Positions 1-5,691 of a stretch of 8,696 nucleotides of DNA are shown here, in pieces. Positions within the stretch are counted from its first letter, which is position 1, and each line of letters starts with the position of its first letter. The translations under genes and the position numbers were made by a program. Origin of the DNA: Giesbergeria sp. (GTDB lineage: Bacteria; Pseudomonadota; Gammaproteobacteria; Burkholderiales; Burkholderiaceae_C); assembly GCA_030690515.1 (NCBI GenBank), contig JAUYGP010000583.1, positions 1-8,696 of the forward strand. The letters are read 5' to 3'. The notes beneath the pieces were generated by a model that was given only the letters and a program-made list of their open reading frames with translations, had not been told where the DNA came from and did not search any database.

Positions 1-263
1 TCACGGCGGCGCTGTTGGCCGAGCGTCGGCGCGCGCGCGGTCTCAAGCTCAACTACCCGGAGGCCGTGGCGCTGATCAGCGCGGCGGTGATGGAAGGGGC
101 CCGCGACGGCAAGACGGTGGCCCAGTTGATGAGCGAGGGACGCACCGTGCTCACACGTGCCGATGTGATGGACGGCATTGCCGAGATGCTGCCCGACATC
201 CAGGTGGAGGCGGGCTTTCCTGACGGCACCAAGCTCGTCACGGTGCACCAGCCAATCCTATGA
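1..263 (+). CDS. ureA: Urease gamma subunit UreA, 5'-truncated by window edge
   Basis: Smallest structural subunit of nickel urease, which hydrolyses urea to ammonia and carbamate in the cytoplasm. It packs with UreB and UreC as a (UreABC)3 trimer. The reading frame is open from the first base, with complete codons from base 3, and ends at TGA 261-263. The 86 visible residues start TAALLAERR and contain the family hallmarks LKLNYPEAVALIS, EGARDGK, DIQVEA, FPDGTKLVTVH and the C-terminal QPIL. Compared with the usual 100-residue gamma subunit, about 14 N-terminal residues lie outside the window. The TTG at base 15 is an internal Leu codon, not a start. UreA is separated from ureB by the nickel permease gene, an arrangement I recall from Bordetella-type urease clusters. 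Identification is very secure; only the start is unseen. Confidence 0.97.
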   Translation, partial: TAALLAERRRARGLKLNYPEAVALISAAVMEGARDGKTVAQLMSEGRTVLTRADVMDGIAEMLPDIQVEAGFPDGTKLVTVHQPIL

Positions 264-345
264 AGCCCCCCTGCGTCGCTTCGCGCCTTCCCCCCTCAGG
301 GGGGACGCCTCCAGTGGACCGGCAAAGCCGGATCCACGGTGGCGC
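264..345. repeat. Hairpin-rich REP-like intergenic repeat between ureA and ureJ
   Basis: Non-coding segment starting right after the ureA stop codon. It contains two consecutive inverted repeats. The first pairs TCCCCCC (289-295) with GGGGGGA (299-305) around a TCA loop. The second pairs GTGGA+CCGGC (314-323) with GCCGG (327-331) and TCCAC (333-337) around an AAA loop, with one bulged A at 332. A weaker GGCGC/GCGCC pairing (341-345 with 357-361) follows. The segment CTGCGTCGCTTCGCGCCTTC (271-290) plus a C/G-run hairpin resembles dispersed palindromic elements I recall from Comamonadaceae genomes; that is memory, not a search. There is no U-tract, so it is not a classical terminator. It could stabilise the upstream mRNA end or lower expression of downstream genes. 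The rest of the gap (346-434) shows no gene. Confidence 0.55.
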
Positions 346-445
346 TGGTCTGGGCGGCGCCCATCCCACACGGCGCTGCCCATGCACCATGCAGTGCCAC
401 CAGCGATCGTTTCCGCACGACCTGACGATTCATTGAGAGGAAATC

Positions 446-1051
446 ATGCAAAGTCCAAAAGCCTTGAATGCTCTTGTTTTTATAGCTGCCAGCGCAATCA
501 GTACAAGCGCTAGCGCCCACTTAGGCCTTGAATCGCATGGACACGGAAGCTTTGTGAGTGGTTTCACCCACCCGCTGCTCGGCTTGGACCACCTGCTCGC
601 CCTGCTGGGCGTGGGCCTGTGGAGCGCGCTGACGGCGCGCCATGCCGATGCCAGGCTGCTCTGGGGTCCGGCCAGCTTTGCCACCCTGTTGCTGGCGGGT
701 GCCCTGGCCGGTGTGCAGGGTGTGGTGTTGCCCGGGCTGGAGCCGATGATTGCGTTGTCGCTGCTGGCGCTGGGCCTGCTGGTGGCCACGCGGCTGCACA
801 CGCCCGGCGCCGTGGCGGCGCTGGTCGTTGGCACGTTCGCCGTTTTCCATGGCCTGGCGCACGGGCAGGAACTGGCGGGCAGCGCCACGGTCTGGCAGGC
901 ATTGGCCGGCATGCTGCTCGCCACCATCGTGCTGCACGCCGTCGGCTTGGCCACAGGCTGGGCACTGCGCACGCGCCCACGCTGGATGGCACGCACCATG
1001 GGTGCCGGTGTGGCAGCCGTGGGCGGCGGCCTTTTGCTGCAGCTGGCCTGA
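446..1051 (+). CDS. ureJ: HupE/UreJ family nickel permease
   Basis: Integral inner-membrane protein of the HupE/UreJ family, which supplies Ni2+ to hydrogenase or urease; here presumably to urease. It has 201 residues. Residues 1-24 look like a signal peptide ending in SASA, with cleavage before His25. About six hydrophobic segments follow (roughly 45-62, 72-92, 98-115, 121-138, 147-171, 184-200). Family motif 1 is HPLLGLDHLL (42-51; H42, D48, H49). Motif 2 is FHGLAHGQE (134-142; H135, H139, E142). The new N-terminus is His-rich (H25, H31, H33). The ATG at 446 has a good Shine-Dalgarno sequence, GAGAGGA (435-441). It sits between ureA and ureB, with 21 nt to ureB, so it belongs to the operon. 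The first ~100 nt are clearly less GC-rich than the rest of the gene. Metal specificity is inferred from context. Confidence 0.9.
   Translation: MQSPKALNALVFIAASAISTSASAHLGLESHGHGSFVSGFTHPLLGLDHLLALLGVGLWSALTARHADARLLWGPASFATLLLAGALAGVQGVVLPGLEPMIALSLLALGLLVATRLHTPGAVAALVVGTFAVFHGLAHGQELAGSATVWQALAGMLLATIVLHAVGLATGWALRTRPRWMARTMGAGVAAVGGGLLLQLA
474..516. repeat. Possible repeat-derived palindrome within the ureJ signal-peptide codons
   Basis: An AT-richer stretch inside the 5' end of ureJ. AGCGC (491-495) and GCGCT (507-511) form an inverted repeat with an 11-nt loop, preceded by TTTTTATAGCTGCC (477-490) and followed by AGCGCC. This arrangement, ATAGCTGC then AGCGC, a short AT-rich spacer and ACAAGCGCTA, strongly resembles a dispersed intergenic element I recall from Comamonadaceae genomes. 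Here it is read in frame as part of the hydrophobic core and Ser/Ala-rich end of the signal peptide. The palindrome is visible; the family assignment is from memory and unverified. Confidence 0.35.
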
Positions 1052-1072
1052 TGCCGTCTTGAGAGGACCTGC

Positions 1073-1390
1073 ATGATTCCCGGCGAACTTTTCATCGACG
1101 CGGGCGAGCACCCGCTCAACACCGGTCGGCGCACGCTCAGCCTGGTAGTGTGCAACACGGCAGACCGGCCCATCCAGGTGGGATCGCACTACCACTTTGC
1201 CGAGACCAACGGCGCGCTCGACTTTGACCGCACGGCCGCGCGCGGCATGCGGCTGAACATTGCCTCGGGCACGGCCGTGCGCTTCGAGCCCGGCCAGCAG
1301 CGCACTGTGGAACTGGTGGACTACGCGGGCGAGCGCACCGTCTACGGCTTTCGCGGCCTCATCCAGGGAGCGCTCCATGGCGACCATTGA
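1073..1390 (+). CDS. ureB: Urease beta subunit UreB
   Basis: Second structural subunit of urease; it packs against UreA and UreC in the trimeric enzyme and does not carry the nickel site. The protein has 105 residues, matching the usual length of about 101-106. Conserved blocks are MIPGE at the start, LNTGR, RPIQVGSHYHFAE (residues ~38-50), LNIASGTAVRFEPGQ and YGFRG. The ATG at 1073 follows a strong Shine-Dalgarno GAGAGGA (1061-1067). The C-terminus overlaps the start of ureC by 14 nt, so ureC translation is probably coupled to ureB. Nothing unusual in the sequence itself. Confidence 0.97.
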   Translation: MIPGELFIDAGEHPLNTGRRTLSLVVCNTADRPIQVGSHYHFAETNGALDFDRTAARGMRLNIASGTAVRFEPGQQRTVELVDYAGERTVYGFRGLIQGALHGDH

Positions 1391-3095
1391 CCGACACGCC
1401 TACGCCGAAATCTTCGGCCCTACCGTGGGCGACCGGGTGCGCCTGGCGGACACTGGCCTGATTGCCGAGGTGGAGGCTGACTACACCCTGCGCGCCGGCA
1501 GCTACGGCGAAGAGGTGAAGTTCGGCGGCGGCAAGACGATTCGCGACGGCATGGCGCAGAGCCAGCGCACGCGCGACCAAGGTGCCATGGATACGGTGCT
1601 GACCAACGCACTCATCCTGGACCACTGGGGCATCGTCAAGGCCGATATCGGACTCAAACACGGCCGCATTGCCGCCATCGGCAAGGCCGGCAACCCTGAC
1701 ACGCAACCGGGCGTGGACATCATCATCGGCCCGGGCACCGAAATCATCAGTTGTGAGGGCAGCATCGTCACCGCAGGCGGCATCGACAGCCACATCCATT
1801 TCATCTGCCCGCAGCAAATCGACGAAGCCCTGGCCAGCGGCATCACCACCATGCTGGGCGGCGGCACCGGCCCGGCCACGGGCACGCTGGCCACCACCTG
1901 CACGCCCGGGCCCTGGCACATGGAGCGCATGCTGCAGGCGGCCGACGCTTTCCCCATGAACCTGGGCTTCCTTGGCAAGGGCAACGCCAGCCGCCCCGAA
2001 GCGCTGCGCGAACAGATCGACGCAGGCGCCATCGGGCTCAAGCTGCACGAAGACTGGGGCACTACGCCCTCGGCCATCAGCAACTGCCTCGATGTGGCCG
2101 ACGAGTACGACGTGCAGGTAGCCATCCATTCGGACACGTTGAACGAATCGGGATTTGTGGAGAACACCATCGCCGCAGTCGGCGGACGCGGCATCTGCGC
2201 GTTTCACACCGAGGGCGCGGGCGGCGGCCACGCACCCGACATCCTGCGCGTGGTGGGCGAGGCCAACTTTCTGCCGTCATCCACCAACCCGACCATGCCG
2301 TACACGGTGAACACGCTCGATGAGCATGTCGACATGCTCATGGTGTGCCACCATCTGGATGCGGGCATTGCCGAAGACCTGGCCTTTGCCGAGAGCCGCA
2401 TCCGCAAGGAAACCATCGCCGCCGAAGACGTGCTGCACGACCTGGGCGCCATCAGCATGATGAGCAGCGACAGCCAGGCCATGGGCCGCGTGGGCGAGGT
2501 CATCGTGCGCACCTGGCAGACGGCGCACAAGATGAAGGCGCAGCGCGGCGTGCTTGCGGGCGACACGGAGCGGAGCGACAACGCGCGTATCAGACGCTAC
2601 ATCGCCAAATACACCATCAACCCCGCCATCGCCCACGGCATCAGCCACGAGGTGGGCTCGCTCGAAGTGGGCAAGTGGGCCGACATCGTGGTCTGGAAAC
2701 CGGCCTTCTTTGGCGCCAAGCCCGCGCTCATCCTCAAGGGCGGCAGCATTGCGCTGGCCGCCATGGGCGACCCGAATGCTTCCATCCCCACACCCCAGCC
2801 GGTGCACTACAGGCCCATGTTCGGCGCGTTTGGCGGGGCTCTTGCGCGCGGCTCGCTCACCTTTGTCTCAAAGGCAGGGCTAACCGCCGGCATTGGCGAG
2901 CGTTTCGGCCTGCAAAAGACGCTGAGCGCGGTGCACAACATCCGTGCCATCACCAAGCGCGACATGGTGCACAACCACCTGACGCCGCGCATGGAAGTGG
3001 ACGCGCAAACCTACGCCGTGCGCGCCGACGGCGAGCTGCTGACCTGCGAAGCGGCCACGGTGCTGCCACTGGCGCAGCGCTACTTTTTGTTTTGA
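1377..3095 (+). CDS. ureC: Urease alpha (catalytic) subunit UreC
   Basis: Catalytic subunit of urease, 572 residues, an amidohydrolase-fold TIM barrel with a bi-nickel site. The start chosen is ATG 1377 (MATIDRHAYAEIFGPTVGD), which matches the family N-terminus and has GGGAG at 1366-1370; an in-frame upstream start near 1260 would only read through ureB in another frame. Active-site residues are all present: H139 and H141 (DSHIH), K222 as the carbamylated lysine (GLKLHEDWG), H251, H277 (FHTEGAGGGH), C324 and H325 in the flap (MVCHHLD), and D365 (MMSSDSQAMG). All are shifted by +5 from Klebsiella numbering because of a short insertion around residues 37-42 before YGEEVKFGGG. The stop TGA shares its A with the ATG of the acetyltransferase gene downstream. 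Expected to be active after nickel loading by UreDEFG. Confidence 0.98.
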   Translation: MATIDRHAYAEIFGPTVGDRVRLADTGLIAEVEADYTLRAGSYGEEVKFGGGKTIRDGMAQSQRTRDQGAMDTVLTNALILDHWGIVKADIGLKHGRIAAIGKAGNPDTQPGVDIIIGPGTEIISCEGSIVTAGGIDSHIHFICPQQIDEALASGITTMLGGGTGPATGTLATTCTPGPWHMERMLQAADAFPMNLGFLGKGNASRPEALREQIDAGAIGLKLHEDWGTTPSAISNCLDVADEYDVQVAIHSDTLNESGFVENTIAAVGGRGICAFHTEGAGGGHAPDILRVVGEANFLPSSTNPTMPYTVNTLDEHVDMLMVCHHLDAGIAEDLAFAESRIRKETIAAEDVLHDLGAISMMSSDSQAMGRVGEVIVRTWQTAHKMKAQRGVLAGDTERSDNARIRRYIAKYTINPAIAHGISHEVGSLEVGKWADIVVWKPAFFGAKPALILKGGSIALAAMGDPNASIPTPQPVHYRPMFGAFGGALARGSLTFVSKAGLTAGIGERFGLQKTLSAVHNIRAITKRDMVHNHLTPRMEVDAQTYAVRADGELLTCEAATVLPLAQRYFLF

Positions 3096-3571
3096 TGACC
3101 ATGGCCTACGATCTGCGCATCCTTCGGGACGAGGAGCTGCTCGACCCGCGCATCGCTGCCTTCCTGGAAGAGCACCTGGCGGACATGCGACGCATCTCAC
3201 CACCCGAGAGCGTGCACGCGCTGGACCTGGACGCCCTGCGCCAGCCCGGCGTCCGCTTTTGGACTGGGTGGCTTGGCGATACGCTGGTGGCCAGCGCTGC
3301 CATCAAGCGCCTCGATGACGAACATGCGGAACTCAAATCCATGCGTACCACCGCCGCGCTGCGCGGCCAAGGCATCGCGGCCCGGATGCTGGCGCATGCC
3401 GTCGCCGAGGCCCGCACGCAAAGCCATATCCGGCTGAGCCTGGAGACGGGCAGCCAGCCCTTCTTCGCCCCGGCGCGCGCGCTGTATGCAAAGCATGGCT
3501 TCGAGGACTGCGACCCCTTCGGCAGTTACGGCCCCGATCCGAACAGCCATTTCATGACACGCCTGCTCTAA
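3095..3571 (+). CDS. YsnE-like GNAT family N-acetyltransferase embedded in urease operon
   Basis: Predicted acetyl-CoA-dependent N-acetyltransferase of 158 residues. The GNAT core is visible: a central strand with AELKSMRT (78-85), the acetyl-CoA pyrophosphate-binding loop LRGQGIA (89-95, R/Q-x-x-G-x-G/A type), a following helix, then LSLETGS (114-120), FFAPARALYAKHGF (123-136) and a C-terminal DPNSHFMTRLL. These blocks and SPPESVHALDLDALR (35-49) closely match the Bacillus YsnE subgroup, whose substrate is not firmly known and which has been linked to indole-acetate production. Start: ATG 3095 overlaps the ureC stop (TGATG), indicating translational coupling; ATG 3101 is an alternative giving 156 residues. 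No Shine-Dalgarno is seen. It ends 10 nt before ureE. It is not a known urease maturation factor, so its role here is open. Confidence 0.88.
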   Translation: MTMAYDLRILRDEELLDPRIAAFLEEHLADMRRISPPESVHALDLDALRQPGVRFWTGWLGDTLVASAAIKRLDDEHAELKSMRTTAALRGQGIAARMLAHAVAEARTQSHIRLSLETGSQPFFAPARALYAKHGFEDCDPFGSYGPDPNSHFMTRLL

Positions 3572-3581
3572 AGCGAGCCCC

Positions 3582-4079
3582 ATGCTCACCGTCAACAAAA
3601 TCGTCCCTCAGGACCAAGGCCTAGCCGCCGTGCTCCTCAAGCGAGCGACCACCATCGAACTCGACTGGGACGTACGCCAGAAAAGCCGCTTTGCCACGAC
3701 CGACTCGACAGGCCGCGCCTTGGGCGTTTTCCTGCCGCGCGGCACGGTGGTGCGCGGCGGCGACGTGCTGGTGGCCGAAGACGGCTCCCTGGTGCGCGTG
3801 CTGGCCGCACCCCAGCCGGTGCTGGTGGTGCGGCCCTGCGCCCAGCACGGCTCGCCCTTCGACCTGACGCGCGCCGCCTACCACCTGGGCAACCGCCATG
3901 TGGCCATCGAACTGCAGCGCGATCATTTGAAAATCGAACCCGATCATGTGCTCGCCGACATGCTGCGCGCCATGCACCTGGAGGTGGAGAGCGCCGAGCT
4001 GCCGTTCGAGCCCGAGGGCGGCGCCTATGCCGCCGGGCATCGCCACACGCATGCCGATGGCACGGCACACGCGCACTAA
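3582..4079 (+). CDS. ureE: Urease accessory nickel metallochaperone UreE
   Basis: Dimeric cytoplasmic metallochaperone that delivers Ni2+ to the UreG/UreDF complex for insertion into UreC. It has 165 residues. The N-terminal peptide-binding domain covers about 1-75. The C-terminal metal-binding domain carries YHLGNRHVAIEL (100-111), with H106 corresponding to the essential His96 of Klebsiella UreE, and EPDHVLADML (119-128), with H122. The tail HRHTHADGTAHAH (153-165) holds five His in 13 residues, the variable nickel-storage tail of many UreE proteins. The ATG at 3582 lies 10 nt after the acetyltransferase stop; the Shine-Dalgarno is weak (GCGAG upstream). Identification is secure. Confidence 0.96.
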   Translation: MLTVNKIVPQDQGLAAVLLKRATTIELDWDVRQKSRFATTDSTGRALGVFLPRGTVVRGGDVLVAEDGSLVRVLAAPQPVLVVRPCAQHGSPFDLTRAAYHLGNRHVAIELQRDHLKIEPDHVLADMLRAMHLEVESAELPFEPEGGAYAAGHRHTHADGTAHAH

Positions 4080-4100
4080 CGCTGCTCCAGGCACCCGCCC

Positions 4101-4799
4101 ATGCACACCGACCTGCCGCCCGCCAGCCTGCTGCAACTCATCTGGCTGGCATCCCCCGCTTTGCCCGTCGGCGGTTTTTCCTATTCCGAAGGGCTTGAGG
4201 CAGCTATTGAGACGGCTGGCATCGCCACCGAACCTGCGCTTGCGCAGTGGCTGCTCGACCAACTGCACCTCGCACAGTCGCGCAGCGATTTGCCCTTGTT
4301 GGCCCAGGCGCTGGCCGCCTGGCGCAGCGGCGACCTGGCGGAGGTGCGGCGGCTGAACGATTGGGTACTGCAAACCCGCGAATCGGCCGAGCTGCAGTTG
4401 CAGACGGGCCAGATGGGCCGATCGCTGGCCGAGTGGCTGCGCAACCAGCATGCGGACGACGAAGACAGGCTCGTTCAGGTGCGCTACCTGGCCGCACTGC
4501 CACCCACCTACCCGGTGGCCTTTGCGCTGGCCGCTACCCACTGCGGCGCCAGCACGCAGCAGGTGCTGCTGGCCTTTGGCTTTGGCTGGGCGGAGAACAT
4601 GGTGCAGGCGGCGCTCAAATCCATGCCGCTCGGCCAGAGCGCCGGCCAGCGCGTGCTGGCCCGGCTCGCCCAGGCCCTGCCCGCCGCCGTCGAGCACGCC
4701 CTGGACCTGGCCGAAGGCGAACGCCAGGCCTTCACACCCATGCTCGCCATTCTGTCGGCGCAGCATGAAGCCCAATACTCCCGACTGTTCCGATCATGA
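4101..4799 (+). CDS. ureF: Urease accessory protein UreF
   Basis: All-helical activation protein. With UreD/UreH it bridges apo-urease and UreG and acts in gating the UreG GTPase during nickel insertion. It has 232 residues, a usual length. Diagnostic blocks are LASPALPVGGFSYSEGLE (16-33), TRESAEL (92-98), the glycine-containing LLAFGFGWAENMVQAALK (156-173) and the C-terminal QYSRLFRS (225-232), the end known to contact UreD/H. The start ATG 4101 follows a weak CCAGG; there is a 21-nt gap after ureE. Its stop overlaps the ureG start as ATGA (4796-4799), so the two are translationally coupled. UreD itself is not in the window. Confidence 0.96.
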   Translation: MHTDLPPASLLQLIWLASPALPVGGFSYSEGLEAAIETAGIATEPALAQWLLDQLHLAQSRSDLPLLAQALAAWRSGDLAEVRRLNDWVLQTRESAELQLQTGQMGRSLAEWLRNQHADDEDRLVQVRYLAALPPTYPVAFALAATHCGASTQQVLLAFGFGWAENMVQAALKSMPLGQSAGQRVLARLAQALPAAVEHALDLAEGERQAFTPMLAILSAQHEAQYSRLFRS

Positions 4800-5500
4800 G
4801 CACACTGCACCACATCCCCGGCCGCACAAAAACCCTGCCCCCGCTGCGCGTGGGCATCGGCGGGCCAGTGGGATCGGGCAAGACAACCTTGCTGGAAATG
4901 CTCTGCAAGGCCATGCGCAATCGCTACGACCTCATCGCCATCACCAACGACATCTATACCAAGGAAGACCAGCGCCTGCTGACCGTGAGCGGCGCCCTGC
5001 CGGCCGAGCGCATCCTGGGCGTGGAAACGGGCGGTTGCCCGCACACCGCGATCCGCGAGGACGCCTCCATCAATCTGGAGGCCATCGACCGCATGCTCGA
5101 GCAGTTTCCCGACGCCGACGTGGTGTTTGTGGAGAGCGGCGGCGACAACCTGGCCGCCACCTTCAGCCCCGAGCTGTCAGACCTGACGATCTACGTCATC
5201 GACGTGGCCGCGGGCGAGAAGATTCCGCGCAAGGGCGGACCCGGCATCACCAAGAGCGACCTGTTCATCATCAACAAGACCGACCTCGCTCCGCATGTGG
5301 GCGCCGACCTTGCGGTGATGCGCGCCGACACCGAGCGCATGCGCAACACCCCCCAGGGCCTACGGCCCTTCGTAATGACCAACCTCAAGACGCTTGAGGG
5401 ACTGCAACAGGTGGTGGACTTCATCATCTCGCGGGGTATGCTGGCCGACGAGAAGCACCCCCTCGACAGCCCCCCCCAGGGCCGAGCCGCACGCCGATGA
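4796..5500 (+). CDS. ureG: Urease accessory GTPase UreG
   Basis: SIMIBI-class GTPase that binds nickel from UreE and drives its insertion into UreC. It has 234 residues. Visible motifs: P-loop GPVGSGKTT (23-31), the metal-binding Cys-Pro-His C81-P82-H83 in ETGGCPHTA, ESGGDN (113-118), and the guanine-specificity motif NKTD (160-163). Residues 1-14 are a short variable N-terminus before PLRVGIGG. The C-terminal tail after RGML (about 213-234) is longer and more Pro/Arg-rich than in most homologues I know and is encoded across a run of eight C (5470-5477), so its exact end could be affected by sequence error or slippage. It is the last gene of the urease operon. Function is secure, the last ~15 residues less so. 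Confidence 0.96.
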   Translation: MSTLHHIPGRTKTLPPLRVGIGGPVGSGKTTLLEMLCKAMRNRYDLIAITNDIYTKEDQRLLTVSGALPAERILGVETGGCPHTAIREDASINLEAIDRMLEQFPDADVVFVESGGDNLAATFSPELSDLTIYVIDVAAGEKIPRKGGPGITKSDLFIINKTDLAPHVGADLAVMRADTERMRNTPQGLRPFVMTNLKTLEGLQQVVDFIISRGMLADEKHPLDSPPQGRAARR

Positions 5501-5506
5501 CCATAC

Positions 5507-5542
5507 AAAAAACCCGCCTCCCCAGGTCAACGGGAATGCGGG
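5507..5542 (-). terminator. Rho-independent terminator for tRNA-Thr, between convergent units
   Basis: On the minus strand, CCCGC (5542-5538) pairs with GCGGG (5517-5513), with an inner TCCC/GGGG pairing in the loop, and is followed directly by a TTTTTT tract (5512-5507). The U-tract orientation fits transcripts leaving the tRNA-Thr gene, whose 3' end is 22 nt upstream. Its stem could also help stop + strand transcripts from ureG, but there is no good U-tract in that direction. Confidence 0.75.
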
Positions 5543-5564
5543 CTCTTGAGGCTGCTTGGAAATT

Positions 5565-5639
5565 TGGTGCCGATTGTCGGGATTGAACTGACGACCTACC
5601 GCTTACAAGGCGGTTGCTCTACCACTGAGCTAAATCGGC
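5565..5639 (-). tRNA. tRNA-Thr(UGU)
   Basis: A full cloverleaf reads on the minus strand. The acceptor stem GCCGATT (5639-5633) pairs with AATCGGC (5575-5569); the discriminator is A (5568) and the 3' CCA is encoded (5567-5565). The D arm is TAGCTCAGTGGTAGAGCA. The anticodon stem ACCGC/GCGGT holds loop CTTGTAA with anticodon TGT (complement of 5607-5605), decoding ACA threonine codons. The T arm contains GTTCAATCC. Total length is 75 nt with CCA. It lies downstream of sspB in the same direction and may be reached by sspB readthrough as well as by its own promoter. Confidence 0.95.
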
Positions 5640-5648
5640 GAAGCGCGT

Positions 5649-5654
5649 ATTCTA
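5649..5654 (-). promoter_or_regulatory. Candidate -10 element for tRNA-Thr
   Basis: TAGAAT on the minus strand matches the sigma-70 -10 consensus at five of six positions and ends 9 nt before the mature tRNA 5' end. No good -35 hexamer sits at the usual 16-18 nt spacing; the nearest likeness, TGGACA, is 24 nt upstream of it. The rest of the 52-nt gap between sspB and the tRNA shows nothing clear. Treat as tentative. Confidence 0.3.
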
Positions 5655-5691
5655 ATATCGAAGCATGCCCATGGCTGCTGTCCAGGGGGTA

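Noticed and set aside
178..513. Small + strand frame bridging ureA, the gap and the start of ureJ
   Set aside because: Arg/Ser/Pro-rich composition, overlaps two secure genes in other frames and reads through the hairpin repeat.
1260..1376. Upstream in-frame start for ureC
   Set aside because: The added residues are an out-of-frame reading of ureB; family N-terminus and Shine-Dalgarno support ATG 1377.
521..1387. Long minus-strand open frame opposite ureJ and ureB (288 codons)
   Set aside because: Low-complexity, Gln/His/Arg/Ala-rich translation typical of the antisense of a GC-rich gene; the + strand genes are certain.
1359..2231. Long minus-strand open frame opposite ureC (290 codons)
   Set aside because: Ala/Gly/His-rich shadow frame with no recognisable domain, fully covered by ureC.
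2345..3094. Long N-terminal extension of the acetyltransferase frame
   Set aside because: This part is Arg/His-rich out-of-frame reading of ureC; the GNAT homology starts only after 3095.
3621..4775. Minus-strand open frame of 384 codons opposite ureE and ureF
   Set aside because: It spans two real genes in the opposite strand and has Gly/Gln/His-rich shadow composition; no domain recognised.
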